From Rhynchopus euleeides (lineage: Eukaryota; Euglenozoa; Diplonemea; Diplonemida; Diplonemidae): 64,000 nucleotides of DNA. The notes below the pieces were generated by a model that was given only the letters and a program-made list of their open reading frames with translations, was not told where the DNA came from and ran no database searches. A program made the translations under genes and the position numbers. The stretch lies in NCBI GenBank assembly GCA_963210315.1, contig OY723268.1, positions 1,178,001-1,242,000 of the forward strand. Direction: 5' to 3'. Below, one piece after another: positions 62,709 through 64,000 of the stretch. Within the stretch, counting starts at the first letter, position 1. Every line of letters starts with the position of its first letter.

Positions 62709-64000
62709 CAAACACCCATTTCAGCACTCTCCTGCAGTCGCACAGCTCTGCCTAACTCCGAAACACCCATTTCAGCACCCTCCGGCAGTCGGACACCTCT
62801 GCCGAAGTCCTAAACACCCATTTCAGCACTCTCCTGCAGTCGCACACTTCTGCCTAAGTCCTAAACACCCATTTCAGCACTCTCCTGCTGTCGCACACCT
62901 CTGCCTAGGTCATAAACACCCATTTCGGCACTCTCCTGCTGTCGCACACCTCTGCCTAAGTCCTAAACACCCATTTCAGCACTCTCCTGCAGTCGCACAC
63001 CTCTGCCTAAGTCCTAAACACCCATTTCGGCACTCTCCTGCTGTCGCACACTTCTGCCTAAGTCCTAAACACCCATTTCAGCACTCTCCTGCTGTCGCAC
63101 ACCTCTGCCTAAGTCCTAAACACCCATTTCAGCACTCTCCTGCAGTCGCACACCTCTGCCTAGGTCCTAAACACCCATTTCAGCACTCTCCTGCTGTCGG
63201 ACACTTCTGCGTAGGTCCTAAACACCCATTTCAGCACTCTCCTGCAGTCGCACACTTCTGCCTAAGTCCTAAACACCCATTTCAGCACTCTCCTGCTGTC
63301 GCACACCTCTGCCTAAGTCCTAAACACCCATTTCGGCACTCTCCTGCTGTCGCACACCTCTGCCTAAGTCCTAAACACCCATTTCAGCACTCTCCTGCAG
63401 TCGCACACCTCTGCCTAAGTCCTAAACACCCATTTCAGCACTCTCCTGCTGTCGCACACCTCTGCCTAAGTCCTAAACACCCATTTCGGCACTCTCCTGC
63501 TGTCGCACACCTCTGCCTAAGTCCTAAACACCCATTTCAGCACTCTCCTGCTGTCGCACACCTCTGCCTAAGTCCTAAACACCCATTTCAGCACTCTCCT
63601 GCAGTCGCACACCTCTGCCTAGGTCCTAAACACCCATTTCAGCACTCTCCTGCTGTCGGACACTTCTGCGTAGGTCCTAAACACCCATTTCAGCACTCTC
63701 CTGCTGTCGCACACTTCTGCCTAAATCCTAAACACCCATTTCAGCACTCTCCTGCAGTCGCACACTTCTGCCTAAGTCCTAAACACCCATTTCAGCACTC
63801 TCCTGCAGTCGCACACCTCTGCCTAGGTCCTAAACACCCATTTCAGCACTCTCCTGCAGTCGCACACCTCTGCCTAGGTCCTAAACACCCATTTCAGCAC
63901 TCTCCTGCAGTCGCACACCTCTGCCTAGGTCCTAAACACCCATTTCAGCACTCTCCTGCAGTCGCACACCTCTGCCTAGGTCCTAAACACCCATTTCGGC
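62709..64000 (+). repeat. 51-bp satellite, about 25 copies, continuing past the window
   Basis: Unit of 51 bases containing AACACCCATTTCAGCACTCT, CCTGCAGTCGCACACCTCTG and CCTAAGTCCT. Variable sites are CAG/CGG, CAGT/CTGT, CACCT/CACTT and AAGT/AGGT. Confidence 0.95.

Noticed and set aside
62709-64000. CRISPR array
   Set aside because: The 51-bp units are contiguous tandem repeats without unique spacers, in eukaryotic DNA.

Overview
This window is nuclear DNA of a unicellular eukaryote; I cannot place the lineage. It has spliceosomal introns (three interrupt the small-ribosomal-protein and serine-hydrolase-like genes with GTATGT or GTGTGT 5' splice sites), a eukaryotic uS11/RPS14, a MAP3K-like and a NEK-like kinase, a 3-ketodihydrosphingosine reductase with a KKxx tail, and hAT-type DNA transposons. 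DNA is GC-rich and studded with long homopolymeric G or C tracts. Introns are few and some are very short (41 bp). Several surface or secreted proteins have bacterial-style domains (tandem bacterial Ig/cadherin-like repeats, serine beta-lactamase fold, AA10 lytic polysaccharide monooxygenase), which fits a free-living or phagotrophic protist, but this is inference.

Layout. 1-6976: a giant type I membrane adhesin (runs off the left edge). 8343-9344: KDSR. 10626-12161: a non-autonomous element with ~200-bp terminal inverted repeats. 15808-20052: ARM-repeat/kinase fusion. 20574-21509: uS11 with two introns. 22592-27190: hAT element copy A. 28053-33418: membrane protein with three tandem, apparently non-catalytic beta-lactamase-fold domains. 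33750-34646: NEK-like kinase. 36552-37619: AA10 LPMO with a CBM1-like tail. 38530-40612: ankyrin/STAND-remnant/WD40 protein. 41031-53165: a nest of DNA transposons: element C (palindrome-rich ends, zinc-finger protein), element D (second hAT family) and, inserted into the right end of D, hAT copy B. 53456-54379: unknown ORF. 55538-56485: PDZ protein. 57091-58257: medium-chain reductase. 58.3-64 kb: no genes seen, a succession of tandem repeats ending in a 51-bp satellite that continues past the window.

All ten likely host genes lie on the minus strand; of the transposon genes only hAT copy A does. The host genes do not form an obvious pathway. The two kinases, the adhesin, the pseudo-hydrolase receptor and the ankyrin/WD40 protein suggest surface sensing and signalling, while LPMO suggests digestion of chitin or cellulose. 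The best-supported discoveries are the two nearly identical hAT copies with perfect 8-bp target duplications, the loss of one zinc ligand in copy A, and the nested insertion of copy B into the subterminal repeats of another hAT element. The most novel possibilities are the three-domain pseudo-beta-lactamase receptor and a compact multi-stem structure (47727-47836) in the 3' region of element D.
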